A DNA stretch of 62,186 bases from Sporomusa sp. KB1. Its GTDB lineage: Bacteria > Bacillota > Negativicutes > Sporomusales > Sporomusaceae. Location: contig NZ_VLKC01000002.1 in assembly GCF_007830295.1 (NCBI RefSeq), positions 5,156,388 through 5,218,573 of the forward strand, read 5' to 3'. Positions 53,628 to 61,260 of this stretch are shown piece by piece (position 1 is the first letter of the stretch; the number at the start of each line of letters is the position of its first letter). Both the position numbers and the translations under genes were made by a program. The notes under the pieces are model-generated. The model had not been told where the DNA came from and made no database searches. It worked only from the letters and a program-made list of their open reading frames with translations.

Positions 53628-54023
53628 TCAGAAGGGTATTTCTTCATCCGGGTATATATCTTTTCCCATGCTGTCTAATACGGCGTCAGCTTCTTTATTG
53701 CCGGTAGATTGCTTCCGCTCTAAAAATTCAATTGACTGTGCTACTACTTCGGCTACGCGGCGCTTATGGCCGTCATTGGCTTCATAGGAACGTATTTGTA
53801 AACGGCCTTCTACCAGTATCCGCTGCCCTTTGCTAATGTTGTTGCCGCAGGTTTCGGCTAATTTTTCCCAGGCCACAATCGGAATAAAATCTGCATTGTT
53901 TTGTCCCTGACCGCTGCTGAAGCGGTTAACTGCCAGGTTAAAGGATGCTACCGCTTTACCGCTGGCAGTATAACGGACTTCTGGATCTTGAGCCAAGCGG
54001 CCCACTAATATAACTTTGTTCAT
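53628..54023 (-). CDS. ssb: Single-stranded DNA-binding protein of the prophage
   Basis: 131 residues from ATG 54023: MNKVILVGRLAQDPEVRYTASGKAV, full OB fold, and the acidic tail DIYPDEEIPF, which recruits replication partners. RBS GGGGAGAAGCGCC. Confidence 0.94.
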   Translation of the reverse strand: MNKVILVGRLAQDPEVRYTASGKAVASFNLAVNRFSSGQGQNNADFIPIVAWEKLAETCGNNISKGQRILVEGRLQIRSYEANDGHKRRVAEVVAQSIEFLERKQSTGNKEADAVLDSMGKDIYPDEEIPF

Positions 54024-54292
54024 GGCGCTTCTCCCCATGTGCGCTTTGTTTCGGTTACGTTCCCGCCGCATATTACTTTCCCTAGCGGCGTTTTATCACG
54101 CCATTTATCTTTTATGAGTGCATATCTGGCAAATACGATTAGCTTTGAATCCTTGAGCTCCTGATCGGAAAAATGATATTGGCGCTTGTCCAAGTCAAGC
54201 ATAAGTAGAAATTTCTTGATTCCGTTCTCTTGTGCGCAGACTTTAGCGGCGCTCTTGGCCGTTCCTTTCGTTGGGTATGGTTTACTTATCAT
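54020..54292 (-). CDS. 90-residue phage protein upstream of ssb
   Basis: ISKPYPTKGTAKSAAKVCAQENGIKKFLLMLDLDKRQYHFSDQELKDSKLIVFARYAL. Overlaps ssb by four bases, suggesting a DNA-replication-related accessory. Family unknown. Confidence 0.65.
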   Translation of the reverse strand: MISKPYPTKGTAKSAAKVCAQENGIKKFLLMLDLDKRQYHFSDQELKDSKLIVFARYALIKDKWRDKTPLGKVICGGNVTETKRTWGEAP

Positions 54293-54503
54293 TGTTGTTT
54301 TCCTCCCCGCCCTGTTGCCGCTCTATCTCTATTACCATGTCGCAAGCCAATGAAAACGGGCAATCCTCACAATCTTCTACATGTCCCGGTATGGGACAAT
54401 CTGCACCCTGGTTTTCGGATTTTTGAAATACTTTAAAAACTGCCATTCCTAATTTGGTGTATTGATTATCTCGTTCCATCCCGCCCAACTCATTTATATC
54501 CAA
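54282..54503 (-). CDS. Small Cys-containing phage protein
   Basis: 73 residues from 54503, or 65 from ATG 54479 (preceded by GGGCGGG). C-terminal PGHVEDCEDCPFSLACDM has a CxxC...C motif for metal. Overlaps next gene. Confidence 0.6.
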   Translation of the reverse strand: MDINELGGMERDNQYTKLGMAVFKVFQKSENQGADCPIPGHVEDCEDCPFSLACDMVIEIERQQGGEENNNDK

Positions 54504-54751
54504 GTTTCTAAAATCGTGGGGTCATCCGCTTGGTGCCTCGGTAGTCTTACCATGTGCCGTGGTATCGTCATTCGTATTTCTGGCAACGTGTCTTTTACTA
54601 CGGCTATGATGGTTGGCTTCTGCAGCCGGAATAACCTGGCTACAAACTTGCCGGGGAAGTCGCTCGGATTCTTGTAGACTGTGATCATTGGCATGGTGAC
54701 TTGATTTAAGTCGGCTGTAATGAAACTGTTCAGGATAATTTGTTGTTTCAT
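54494..54751 (-). CDS. 85-residue phage protein
   Basis: KQQIILNSFITADLNQVTMPMITVYKNPSDFPGKFVARLF... A compact beta/alpha protein; unknown function. RBS AAAGGAGAGTTGATTC. Confidence 0.65.
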   Translation of the reverse strand: MKQQIILNSFITADLNQVTMPMITVYKNPSDFPGKFVARLFRLQKPTIIAVVKDTLPEIRMTIPRHMVRLPRHQADDPTILETWI

Positions 54752-54754
54752 GAA

Positions 54755-54985
54755 TCAACTCTCCTTTGTATGTTTCTTTTTACCTACGCAATATTTGCAA
54801 TCCGTATAATACGGGGTTCCGCTCGGCATATGGCAACATTCGCAAATCGCGGATATTGTTCGCCATGTTGCTCCACAAACCTTACATTCCATGTTAACCA
54901 TTGGGTTACTATAGCCGACTACCCGCCCTGGGCTATTACATTTCAGGCAATATGTCCGACTTGCTTTACCTGGTAGGCATTTCAT
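54755..54985 (-). CDS. Zinc-ribbon phage protein
   Basis: 76 residues with repeated CxxC pairs: YCLKCNSPG, ECKVCGATW, CECCHMPSG, DCKYCVG. Probably two zinc ribbons. Overlaps the Rep-like gene by four bases, so may be its partner. Confidence 0.72.
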   Translation of the reverse strand: MKCLPGKASRTYCLKCNSPGRVVGYSNPMVNMECKVCGATWRTISAICECCHMPSGTPYYTDCKYCVGKKKHTKES

Positions 54986-55701
54986 GTACTGTCTTCTTCC
55001 AGTAATTTTATGAGTTGATAATGCAGGTATGGGTAGCCCGCTTCGGTTTCTCCGCGCATAACGCTGTCTTTATCTAGGTAGTATCCTTTAGGCGGTTTTA
55101 TCGGTTCGCGCCAGGTGCTGGCCGGAACTATGATTTTTATTGGCTTGGGGTGAATGAGGTTTTGGCTGCAGTTCCAATTCCGTTTGTGGTTCTTTGGTTG
55201 CTTTTTCAGGTCTTTTTCCATATAGTTGGCAAGGCGTTTGCAGTCTTCCGGTTCCCCGCCGAAAAGCTGAATCTTAGAAAATCCATGTTTATCCCACAGT
55301 TTTTTTATCTGCGTAATGCTAAGTCCAATGTTGTTTATTAGCATGTGGTGGTGTATCCGGTTCATTTCTGTAGTGATTATGTATTTTAGCGGCACTCCGT
55401 GTTTGTGGTGCAGGCGGCGAAGGGCGCGAAGAAATTTGTCAATATGCTCTTTGGCTTTTTCCGGGGGCGGGGCTTCCCCACCGTAGGTCAGTGTCAGGTA
55501 TAGGTCGTCTGCTTTGTAGTTGGCACATATTAGGAGGTATAGGCTTTTCCTTGATCTGCGGTCATTGTGTTTCTTTTGGGTTTCTGTGGTCTTTTTCCGG
55601 TTTTTGCTTCTTGGTCTCTTTGGTGAATTATGTTTTGCATCATGGCAGACTACCACGTCTGTAACATTACCTGCCTTAGTTGTTATCCTCTTGTATGACA
55701 T
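54982..55701 (-). CDS. HUH-type Rep-like replication protein
   Basis: 239 residues. Motif 1 YLTLTYG, motif 2 MNRIHHHMLINN (HUH), motif 3 ANYMEKDLKKQ with a single Tyr: the rolling-circle Rep/G2P layout. Expected to nick one strand at an origin. Starts the replication block; the intergenic region upstream with repeats (55.85-56.0 kb) is a possible origin. Confidence 0.85.
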   Translation of the reverse strand: MSYKRITTKAGNVTDVVVCHDAKHNSPKRPRSKNRKKTTETQKKHNDRRSRKSLYLLICANYKADDLYLTLTYGGEAPPPEKAKEHIDKFLRALRRLHHKHGVPLKYIITTEMNRIHHHMLINNIGLSITQIKKLWDKHGFSKIQLFGGEPEDCKRLANYMEKDLKKQPKNHKRNWNCSQNLIHPKPIKIIVPASTWREPIKPPKGYYLDKDSVMRGETEAGYPYLHYQLIKLLEEDST

Positions 55702-55847
55702 TGTAATTTTCTCCCATTACTAACTATAATTTCTATCCGTGAATAACTAATAATAATTGGGGTATGTTACTAATAGAAAATCTATAGTTTTGTCCTAATA
55801 TTAATCACTTTTATCAAGTCAAAAACGGCCTTGAAGCCGCGTAATTA

Positions 55848-55995
55848 TTGACTTTTAGGCCGCATATGGACTATAATGGAAGTGAAGTGTAGTCCATATG
55901 CTTTTGGTTAAACCCTTACGCTGTTGGTAGCAGTCGTAAGGGTTTCGTTTCAGGAATTCGGTATTCTCATCGGATGGGGTCGCTGTTGGTAGCAG
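55848..55995. promoter_or_regulatory. Promoter, dyad and repeated stem-loops upstream of Rep
   Basis: Plus-strand TTGACT (55848-55853)-18-TATAAT (55872-55877). A perfect 12-bp inverted repeat GCATATGGACTA / TAGTCCATATGC (55862-55873, 55890-55901) covers the -10. Then hairpin 55910-55945 and another at 55979-55998 carry the same word CGCTGTTGGTAGCAG at 55919-55933 and 55981-55995. Could be a small RNA or a Rep origin. Confidence 0.6.
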
Positions 55996-56110
55996 CGGCC
56001 TTTTTCATTTGTTCGATTAGCAGTTCTATGTCAGAAATACTGAACTGCTGTCGGGCTAAGTCCCGCCCGTGGAAGTCGCCATTACAAAGTACTGTAATAA
56101 TATCAGGCAT
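55967..56110 (-). CDS. 47-residue phage protein
   Basis: MPDIITVLCNGDFHGRDLAR...; ATG at 56110 after AGGAGGGACAAGCC. Its last codons encode the second of the repeated stem-loops. Unknown function. Confidence 0.6.
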   Translation of the reverse strand: MPDIITVLCNGDFHGRDLARQQFSISDIELLIEQMKKAAATNSDPIR

Positions 56111-56294
56111 GGGCTTGTCCCTCCTGTTTTAGTTTGCCGCAGGCCGCCAGGTCTGCGGCTTTGTATTCGTTGCAGTCATACTCCGGGGTGCAGTTCGCTC
56201 GGCAGTCACCGGCGCAGAATCGAAAACCGCAATCTGTTTGGCACGTTGTACACTGGCAGGTAACAGGCCAGTTAGGCGGGGTGTACTGCTTCAT
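56103..56294 (-). CDS. Cysteine-rich small phage protein
   Basis: 63 residues, ten cysteines: VTCQCTTCQTDCGFRFCAGDCRANCTPEYDC. RBS AAAGGAGGCACGAAAATTC is good. Probably binds metal. Overlaps the next gene by eight bases. Confidence 0.72.
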   Translation of the reverse strand: MKQYTPPNWPVTCQCTTCQTDCGFRFCAGDCRANCTPEYDCNEYKAADLAACGKLKQEGQAHA

Positions 56295-56446
56295 GAATTT
56301 TCGTGCCTCCTTTGATGGTTACGATTGTTGGCGCTGAAATGTATCCGCATATCTCGCCAACTGCCTAATTCCCATGCCGCTATACATATGGCAGTGATAA
56401 GTGCAACTGTTATGCCGGTCATGGTGCCTGCAATGATTTTAAGCAA
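56291..56446 (-). CDS. Small membrane protein
   Basis: About 51 residues if it starts at the TTG 56446 (AGGAG 8 bases upstream); GTG 56455 is an alternative. One transmembrane helix (IIAGTMTGITVALITAICIAAW). Overlaps both neighbours. Confidence 0.55.
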   Translation of the reverse strand: MLKIIAGTMTGITVALITAICIAAWELGSWRDMRIHFSANNRNHQRRHENS

Positions 56447-56606
56447 TGTTTTCACTCCTTTCTTGATCTTCCAAATTGTCCTTCCTGGTTGTTTTGATAT
56501 TGAAGCATACAATTCCAAAGCAGCCTAGGTCTTCGGGGTCTGGTTTGTCCGCACATTTACCGCCTGTGTTATGTAGGCAGTTCGTTGCGTCGATAATGCA
56601 CTTCAT
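56439..56606 (-). CDS. 55-residue Cys-rich phage protein
   Basis: MKCIIDATNCLHNTGGKCADKPDPEDLGCFGIVC: five cysteines, probable metal knuckle. ATG at 56606 behind AAGGAGGTGAATAAAACCC. Shares bases with the small membrane gene. Confidence 0.65.
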   Translation of the reverse strand: MKCIIDATNCLHNTGGKCADKPDPEDLGCFGIVCFNIKTTRKDNLEDQERSENIA

Positions 56607-56628
56607 AGGGTTTTATTCACCTCCTTAC

Positions 56629-56675
56629 AGGAAATTATTTACTGCCGTCGAATGTGTCACCTCAAAGGGAGGTGA
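56629..56675 (+). promoter_or_regulatory. Shared promoter/leader element, copy B
   Basis: AGGAAAT, 11 nt, GTCGAA (56647-56652), then TCACCTC/GAGGTGA (56657-56663/56669-56675) over the RBS; 28 nt to the ATG. Confidence 0.75.
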
Positions 56676-56679
56676 TATT

Positions 56680-56925
56680 ATGGAGCTTTTAGGGTTAACC
56701 GCAAAAGAAATGTATGATTTATCTAAGGAAATATGGAAAACTAACGAGGAAGAGCTTGCAAAATCCATGTCCAAAGCAATCCAAGAAGAAAAAACACCTG
56801 AAGACATTCTTCGCAGATATACTAACGAAATGGCTTTAAAATTCATTCCCATCGTGTTAACTCGCGTTATTGAGGCAAATAACGAAAAAATTACTTCTCA
56901 GATTCAGGAACTTTTAAAGAAGTAA
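56680..56925 (+). CDS. Small plus-strand cargo protein B
   Basis: 81 residues, helical and acidic/basic (MELLGLTAKEMYDLSKEIWKTNEEELAKSMSK...). No family recognised. Driven by element B; last 35 bases overlap the 3' end of the convergent coiled-coil gene. Confidence 0.72.
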   Translation: MELLGLTAKEMYDLSKEIWKTNEEELAKSMSKAIQEEKTPEDILRRYTNEMALKFIPIVLTRVIEANNEKITSQIQELLKK

Positions 56926-57067
56926 ACTCAATCGGTTCGAGACATGATTTTCTGAATGATTCAATTATCGATTCTTTTAATTCTTTTGCTGTTGGCCGTT
57001 CTTCAAGTTGCCGCTTGAGGTCGGCCATTTCTTTTTCCAGTTGAGATACACGCTGTTCTAAATCCAT
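56891..57067 (-). CDS. 58-residue coiled-coil phage protein
   Basis: MDLEQRVSQLEKEMADLKRQLEERP, a clear heptad coil; ATG 57067 after GGAGGTGGAGAAAG. Unknown role; antisense-overlaps cargo gene B. Confidence 0.68.
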   Translation of the reverse strand: MDLEQRVSQLEKEMADLKRQLEERPTAKELKESIIESFRKSCLEPIEFTSLKVPESEK

Positions 57068-57119
57068 CTTTCTCCACCTCCCCGCCACTCACGCAGCTTT
57101 TATTTTTGTTGCTCCCTCC

Positions 57120-57383
57120 TTACCTTGCAAGCTGTAATTTTCCTAATATTCCGGTTCCTTTACCTTGAAGCTGGCGCGGTAACGCAATTTGTTCAGGTTC
57201 GCGCTTTTGGAGCGTTATGGTTTTGGTATGGCTTTTTAACCAGTCTTGAAAATCCGCTTCTTCGATGTATACGCGCCTGCCGATCTTGATTACCGGCAGG
57301 CCGTAGTTATATATCCAGTTGTTTAAAATTGGTTCTGTTATGCTTTCTTTTTCGCAGAAAGCTTTTTTGGTGTGTCTCGGCAT
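57120..57383 (-). CDS. Excisionase-like DNA-binding protein
   Basis: 87 residues from ATG 57383 (AAAGGAGAAAAATC). KAFCEKESITEPILNNWIYNYGLPVIKIGRRVYIEEADFQDWL is a MerR/Xis winged helix. Likely excisionase or early regulator of the prophage. Confidence 0.8.
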   Translation of the reverse strand: MPRHTKKAFCEKESITEPILNNWIYNYGLPVIKIGRRVYIEEADFQDWLKSHTKTITLQKREPEQIALPRQLQGKGTGILGKLQLAR

Positions 57384-57404
57384 TGATTTTTCTCCTTTCT
57401 CACA

Positions 57405-57450
57405 GGAAATTAATGGTTCTTGTCGAAGCATCACACTAGAAAGGATGTGT
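57405..57450 (+). promoter_or_regulatory. Shared promoter/leader element, copy C
   Basis: GGAAAT (57405-57410), 11 nt, GTCGAA (57422-57427), then ATCACAC...GTGTAT, in which the stem bases changed on both sides; 28 nt to the ATG. Confidence 0.7.
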
Positions 57451-57454
57451 ATGG

Positions 57455-57817
57455 ATGCAACGCGATCTTGAATTGATCAGGAATATTCTTTTGAAAATTG
57501 AAAGCCTTGATAAAAGAACGATTACTATTCATGATTTAGGCGGCATTACTACAGATGAGTTTAATAAAATCGGATTTCATCTCCGACTGTTAATGGATTG
57601 TAACTATATTGAGGCTATTGATTTACGAACTAAAGAATGCGATAACTATGTTGTAAAGCGAATTACATCTTTAGGGTATGATTACTTAGACAATATCCGT
57701 GATAATAAAGTGTGGAAAGAAACAAAAAGTAAATTAACTGCAATTGGGTCTTCGGCATCCCTTGAAATTATTAAACTGGTTGCTGGAAAAGCAATTACAA
57801 ACTTGTTAGGAATTTAG
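57455..57817 (+). CDS. DUF2513 family protein, plus-strand cargo C
   Basis: 120 residues; MQRDLELIRNILLKIESLD...FNKIGFHLRLLMDCNYIEAIDL is typical of DUF2513, often found in prophages and probably a winged-helix fold. Start at 57455 (AAGGATGTGT). Overlaps the convergent minus gene by 23 bases. Confidence 0.85.
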   Translation: MQRDLELIRNILLKIESLDKRTITIHDLGGITTDEFNKIGFHLRLLMDCNYIEAIDLRTKECDNYVVKRITSLGYDYLDNIRDNKVWKETKSKLTAIGSSASLEIIKLVAGKAITNLLGI

Positions 57818-57980
57818 CTTCTTTCTTAATGGTTGTTTTGAAAGTATCATCTAAAACATCTAACTGATTGTGCGAATCTTCATTTTCATAGTCCTTTAAT
57901 TCTTGGAATACCATTTCTCTATGCTTTGCTAGGCTAATTATTCTGTTTAAGCAAAGCTCGAACTCTGTTTTTGAATCCAT
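57795..57980 (-). CDS. 61-residue phage protein
   Basis: MDSKTEFELCLNRIISLAKHREMVFQELKDYENEDSH, helical. RBS GAGGTTAAAAGA. Antisense to the end of cargo gene C. Unknown role. Confidence 0.6.
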   Translation of the reverse strand: MDSKTEFELCLNRIISLAKHREMVFQELKDYENEDSHNQLDVLDDTFKTTIKKEAKFLTSL

Positions 57981-58012
57981 TCTTTTAACCTCGCTTTCCC
58001 GCCCGGCAGGTT

Positions 58013-58189
58013 TTATGCTGCCGGGCCTTGTTCTGGTTTTTTCGGTGAGCGAATTAACGTGTCAAGCGGTTGGCCCACACAGCCCATTACATAAGCAATA
58101 GCTATTGCTTTTTCCATTGCTGGTAGAGAGCGGAAAATATCCATCATTTCTGCCGCATCTTCAAACAGGCTTTTCTTTTTTTCGGTCAT
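58013..58189 (-). CDS. 58-residue phage protein
   Basis: MTEKKKSLFEDAAEMMDIFRSLPAMEKAIAIAYVMGCVGQPL: helical, resembling small early phage regulators. ATG 58189 with GGGGTGAAAAAAT. Stop lies in a CCCGGCAG/CTGCCGGG hairpin. Confidence 0.62.
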   Translation of the reverse strand: MTEKKKSLFEDAAEMMDIFRSLPAMEKAIAIAYVMGCVGQPLDTLIRSPKKPEQGPAA

Positions 58190-58230
58190 TATTTTTTCAC
58201 CCCATTTCTATTGTTTAGTCTGTACATAAA

Positions 58231-58277
58231 GGAAGTTGCTTCCATTTGTCGTATTTTCACCCTATAAAGGAGGTGAA
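58231..58277 (+). promoter_or_regulatory. Shared promoter/leader element, copy D
   Basis: GGAAGT (58231-58236), 11 nt, GTCGTA (58248-58253), then TTCACC/GGTGAA (58256-58261/58272-58277) over AAAGGAGG; 29 nt to the ATG. Confidence 0.7.
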
Positions 58278-58281
58278 TGTT

Positions 58282-58473
58282 ATGCGAACAAACGATCTTA
58301 ACCAAAAACTCTTAAAGGCTTTAGATGACTACAAGGAAAATACAGATTCCCTGCTCGATGCTTCTGAATCAAATCCGATTCGAGAATGTGATGTTCACGA
58401 CTTTGCAAAACAAGTTTTCTATACTTTGGATGATTTTAGAAAACATATTGTTGAGTATTTAGAAAAGCCTTGA
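58282..58473 (+). CDS. Small plus-strand cargo protein D
   Basis: 63 residues (MRTNDLNQKLLKALDDYKENTDSLLDASESNPIRECD...), helical, acidic. RBS AAAGGAGGTGAATGTT belongs to element D. Ends at a bidirectional terminator shared with the convergent minus gene. Function unknown. Confidence 0.72.
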   Translation: MRTNDLNQKLLKALDDYKENTDSLLDASESNPIRECDVHDFAKQVFYTLDDFRKHIVEYLEKP

Positions 58474-58476
58474 CCG

Positions 58477-58504
58477 TAAACCGTCAGTTGCCGCTGACGG
58501 TTTA
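58477..58504. terminator. Bidirectional terminator
   Basis: TAAACCGTCAG / CTGACGGTTTA, 11-bp perfect stem between convergent genes. Confidence 0.85.
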
Positions 58505-58648
58505 TTTCTTAGCAGGTGTTAGTTCAACTTCAACTTCTAATTTACTTAAGTTCCAAAGACAATCCCTGAGTTCTTTAATCGCCTTTTCTGTTCGAATTAT
58601 TGTTTTGTTTACGTCTTCCGCGTTGCTTATTTTTAGAGTCGCTTGCAT
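58502..58648 (-). CDS. First gene of the early minus operon, 48 residues
   Basis: MQATLKISNAEDVNKTIIRTEKAIKELRDCLWNLSKLEVEVELTP. Start 58648 after GCGAGGTGATAAG. Directly downstream of the early promoter opposite the repressor, where Cro or antirepressor usually sits, but no HTH is visible. Confidence 0.65.
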   Translation of the reverse strand: MQATLKISNAEDVNKTIIRTEKAIKELRDCLWNLSKLEVEVELTPAKK

Positions 58649-58679
58649 CTTATCACCTCGCTTTTATCTCATTTTTAAC

Positions 58680-58788
58680 GTTTGTCTATAATATAATATT
58701 GATAAACGATATTGTCAATAGATTTTTTATGTTAAAATATAGACAATCAATATTTTAAGTGGTAATATAATTCCAAGGTGGTGTAAAA
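58680..58788. promoter_or_regulatory. Lysogeny switch: overlapping divergent promoters
   Basis: Minus promoter TTGACA (58718-58713)-17-TATATT; plus promoter TTGTCA (58712-58717)-17-AAATAT; the two -35 boxes overlap. TTGTCTATA (58682-58690) and TATAGACAA (58738-58746) are inverted operator half-sites, with a related TTGTCAATA at 58712. Confidence 0.75.
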
Positions 58789-59334
58789 ATGGCAATTGTT
58801 AAATTCCCTGATATTAATCGCAGGGTTAAGGAAGTTCGCCTTTATTTCAATCTTAAACAAGGTGAGTTTGCTCATAGAATTGGTATTAAACAAAGTTCAT
58901 TGTCAAGCATTGAAAATATAGCAGTAAATGTATCAGATCGTGTTATTAAAGATATCTATTCTGGTTTTGATGTGTCGGAAACGTGGCTTCGAACTGGCGA
59001 AGGCAATATGTTTGTAGATAAAGCCGAAACGGCTCTCACGAAAGCTGCCGAATTACTTAAGTTAGACGATATAGAGCAAAGATTTCTAAGCGCTTATCTT
59101 AGTCTCGATCAAGAACAGCGGCAAAATTTTAAAGAGTTTTGGCGTCAAATTGCCGTTGCATATAATTCTCAGGATGAAATAGCCGCTACTGTCGTTACCC
59201 GCCCCGCCGTCAGTGATAAAAAATTGACACGCGCCCAAAAAGAAGAATTGATGAAGCAACAATTAGACGCAGAAGAAAAAAGGGAAATGTTGTTAGCTTC
59301 CACTACTATAAATGGGTTCGGAAAAATGGCATAA
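58789..59334 (+). CDS. Prophage repressor, XRE/CI-like
   Basis: 181 residues: HTH at about 12-70 (VKEVRLYFNLKQGEFAHRIGIKQSSLSSIEN...SETWLRTGEGNMF), then a helical linker and Lys/Glu-rich end. No S24 protease domain, so induction is not by LexA-like autocleavage. Divergent from the early operon. Confidence 0.9.
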   Translation: MAIVKFPDINRRVKEVRLYFNLKQGEFAHRIGIKQSSLSSIENIAVNVSDRVIKDIYSGFDVSETWLRTGEGNMFVDKAETALTKAAELLKLDDIEQRFLSAYLSLDQEQRQNFKEFWRQIAVAYNSQDEIAATVVTRPAVSDKKLTRAQKEELMKQQLDAEEKREMLLASTTINGFGKMA

Positions 59335-59340
59335 AAAAAG

Positions 59341-59358
59341 CCGTCCATTTTAGGACGG
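59341..59358 (+). terminator. Repressor terminator
   Basis: CCGTCC/GGACGG stem just after the stop; a second stem ACCGCCTG/CAGGCGGT lies at 59436-59462. Confidence 0.7.
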
Positions 59359-59547
59359 TGTTTAAATTCGCGGCTTTTGCTTTGAATGTTAATTATTTAA
59401 CCTTCTTAGTTAAATCAAATATTTGCAAATAAAAAACCGCCTGCGCTTTCAACACAGGCGGTCTACAATAACCATAAAGGCCATTGCGTCTACTCATGTA
59501 TTATTATACCGCATTTGGCCTTTCTTTCATAGGGAAAGGGTGATTTT

Positions 59548-60768
59548 ATGCCTAGTAAAATCAGGCGGCGTGGTAAAGACTCCTATCATTTTTTCGTGCC
59601 TAATGGCTACGATGCGAACGGGAAGCAAAAAGGCTTTGAAAAAACCGTCCATGCCGCCAACGATACGGAAGCTGAAAAGCTATATGATCTTTTTAAAGCC
59701 GATTGTTTGCATGGTAAGGTTCTTGCTGCCGGAACTAAAAAAATGACGCTTATCCAGTTTTTCGATTATTACAAAGAGCATTATTCGGCAGCTAATCATG
59801 AGGAAACCACCAAGGCATATAACGATAACCTTTTTCAGCGCATAAAAGTGGTCTTAGGCCCCTACCGGATAGATCAGATAAAGCCACATCATATTTTAGA
59901 TTTTTTTAAACAAATATCCGCTGATGATATTAGTTGTAAAGATGGGCCGCTAAACGGGAACACTATAAACAAATACTACATACTGCTGAATACGCTGTTT
60001 AAGACGGCAGTGAAGTGGAAATTTCTTACCGAAAATGTAATGAATTCTATTGACCGTCCCAAGACGAATAAACCTCATAAGAAATTACCTACCGATACCG
60101 AACTAACTAAAATATTGCAAATTCTGGACAGTGAACCGCTTGAGCATCGGCTTTGGTTTATGATCGCTTTTGGGCGCGGTCTGCGACGCGAAGAAATTTT
60201 TGGCTTGAAATGGGGAGACTTGAATTTCAAGACCCGCAAGATGGAAATTAACCGGGCTATTGTATATGTCCCTGGTAAGCCGCTTATTGAAAAGGACACT
60301 AAAACGGATAATTCTTACCGCGTTGTTGCTATGCCACAGTTTCTCGTCGCTATGTTCACGGCGTGGGAGGCCGAATTGCGGGCAAGAGTGAAGAAGCGCA
60401 ACAAGCGGAAAAAAGTTTTGAGTATTGAGGATTCTTGCGGCCCGGATAAATGGGTATTCCAACGGGCAAACGGCGATTGCAGGCATCCTTGCAGTTTCAC
60501 AACGTTTATGAGACGATTCTATATGGACAATGGTCTTGCTAAGGTCAGTCCACATTTGCTGCGGCATATGTCCGGCAGCTATCTACTCCGGCAAGGAATA
60601 GACCTAGCCCGCATCAGCGCGGATTTAGGCCACGGTGACAAGGCTTTTACGATGCGCACCTACATTCATGAACTAGACGCTGAAAAAGATAAATCCGCCG
60701 ACGCTATGGACGCTATTGTGGACAGCTTAACACCGGTATCTGACGAAATAAAGAAAGGACAGGCATAA
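59548..60768 (+). CDS. int: Prophage tyrosine integrase
   Basis: 406 residues. Arm domain (KIRRRGKDSYHFFVPNGYDANGKQ), core-binding domain (LIQFFDYYKEHYSAANHEETT), catalytic Arg in FGRGLRREEIFGLKW, HLLRHMSGSYLLRQG, LGHGDKAFTMRTYIHE with Tyr. Ends 490 bp from attR. RBS GGGAAAGGGTGATTTT. Confidence 0.96.
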   Translation: MPSKIRRRGKDSYHFFVPNGYDANGKQKGFEKTVHAANDTEAEKLYDLFKADCLHGKVLAAGTKKMTLIQFFDYYKEHYSAANHEETTKAYNDNLFQRIKVVLGPYRIDQIKPHHILDFFKQISADDISCKDGPLNGNTINKYYILLNTLFKTAVKWKFLTENVMNSIDRPKTNKPHKKLPTDTELTKILQILDSEPLEHRLWFMIAFGRGLRREEIFGLKWGDLNFKTRKMEINRAIVYVPGKPLIEKDTKTDNSYRVVAMPQFLVAMFTAWEAELRARVKKRNKRKKVLSIEDSCGPDKWVFQRANGDCRHPCSFTTFMRRFYMDNGLAKVSPHLLRHMSGSYLLRQGIDLARISADLGHGDKAFTMRTYIHELDAEKDKSADAMDAIVDSLTPVSDEIKKGQA

Positions 60769-60803
60769 ATATTGCCTGTCCTTTTCATTTTGGTATTATG
60801 TTA

Positions 60804-60983
60804 TTAGATCATTCCCATCTTCCACTCTATTCCGTTGCCATCTTGTATTTCTTTATAGGCTTTTTCGATTTCAATTAATTCAGTTTCACTTAAATCCTCA
60901 ATGTTACCGCAGGCGGTTATCTCCCCGGTATCCCGCCCCATGTCTATAAATAACAACTCATTATCTTTTAAGTTTTGTTTCAT
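60804..60983 (-). CDS. 59-residue protein between integrase and attR
   Basis: MKQNLKDNELLFIDMGRDTGEITACGNIEDLSETELIEIEKAY. ATG 60983 after GGGCGGGAGAGC. Acidic, unknown. Convergent with the integrase. Confidence 0.6.
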   Translation of the reverse strand: MKQNLKDNELLFIDMGRDTGEITACGNIEDLSETELIEIEKAYKEIQDGNGIEWKMGMI

Positions 60984-61183
60984 TGTTTTGCTCTCCCGCC
61001 CTACATGATAGCAAAAGTCCCACCCTGGTCCGCTTCACTTGCAAACAAGGATAGGCGTGGTGGGTTCTGTTGTTCTTATTATAGATCATTAATTAATGAT
61101 TCGCAAGTTTTAGATTGCGTTGGTTTTATAATTCGTCTATTCACTGTGTACATTTATTAATTTTGTCTTTTTAAAAATGCTTC

Positions 61184-61204
61184 AAGGGACAATATAAGGG
61201 ACAA
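61184..61204. repeat. Candidate arm-type integrase sites, right end
   Basis: AAGGGACAA at 61184-61192 and 61196-61204, 12-bp period, same word as at 22448-22489. Confidence 0.65.
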
Positions 61205-61260
61205 CTTTACATAATCAAAAACGTGTCACAGGCTATAAACCCGCGACACGTCTACATTCT

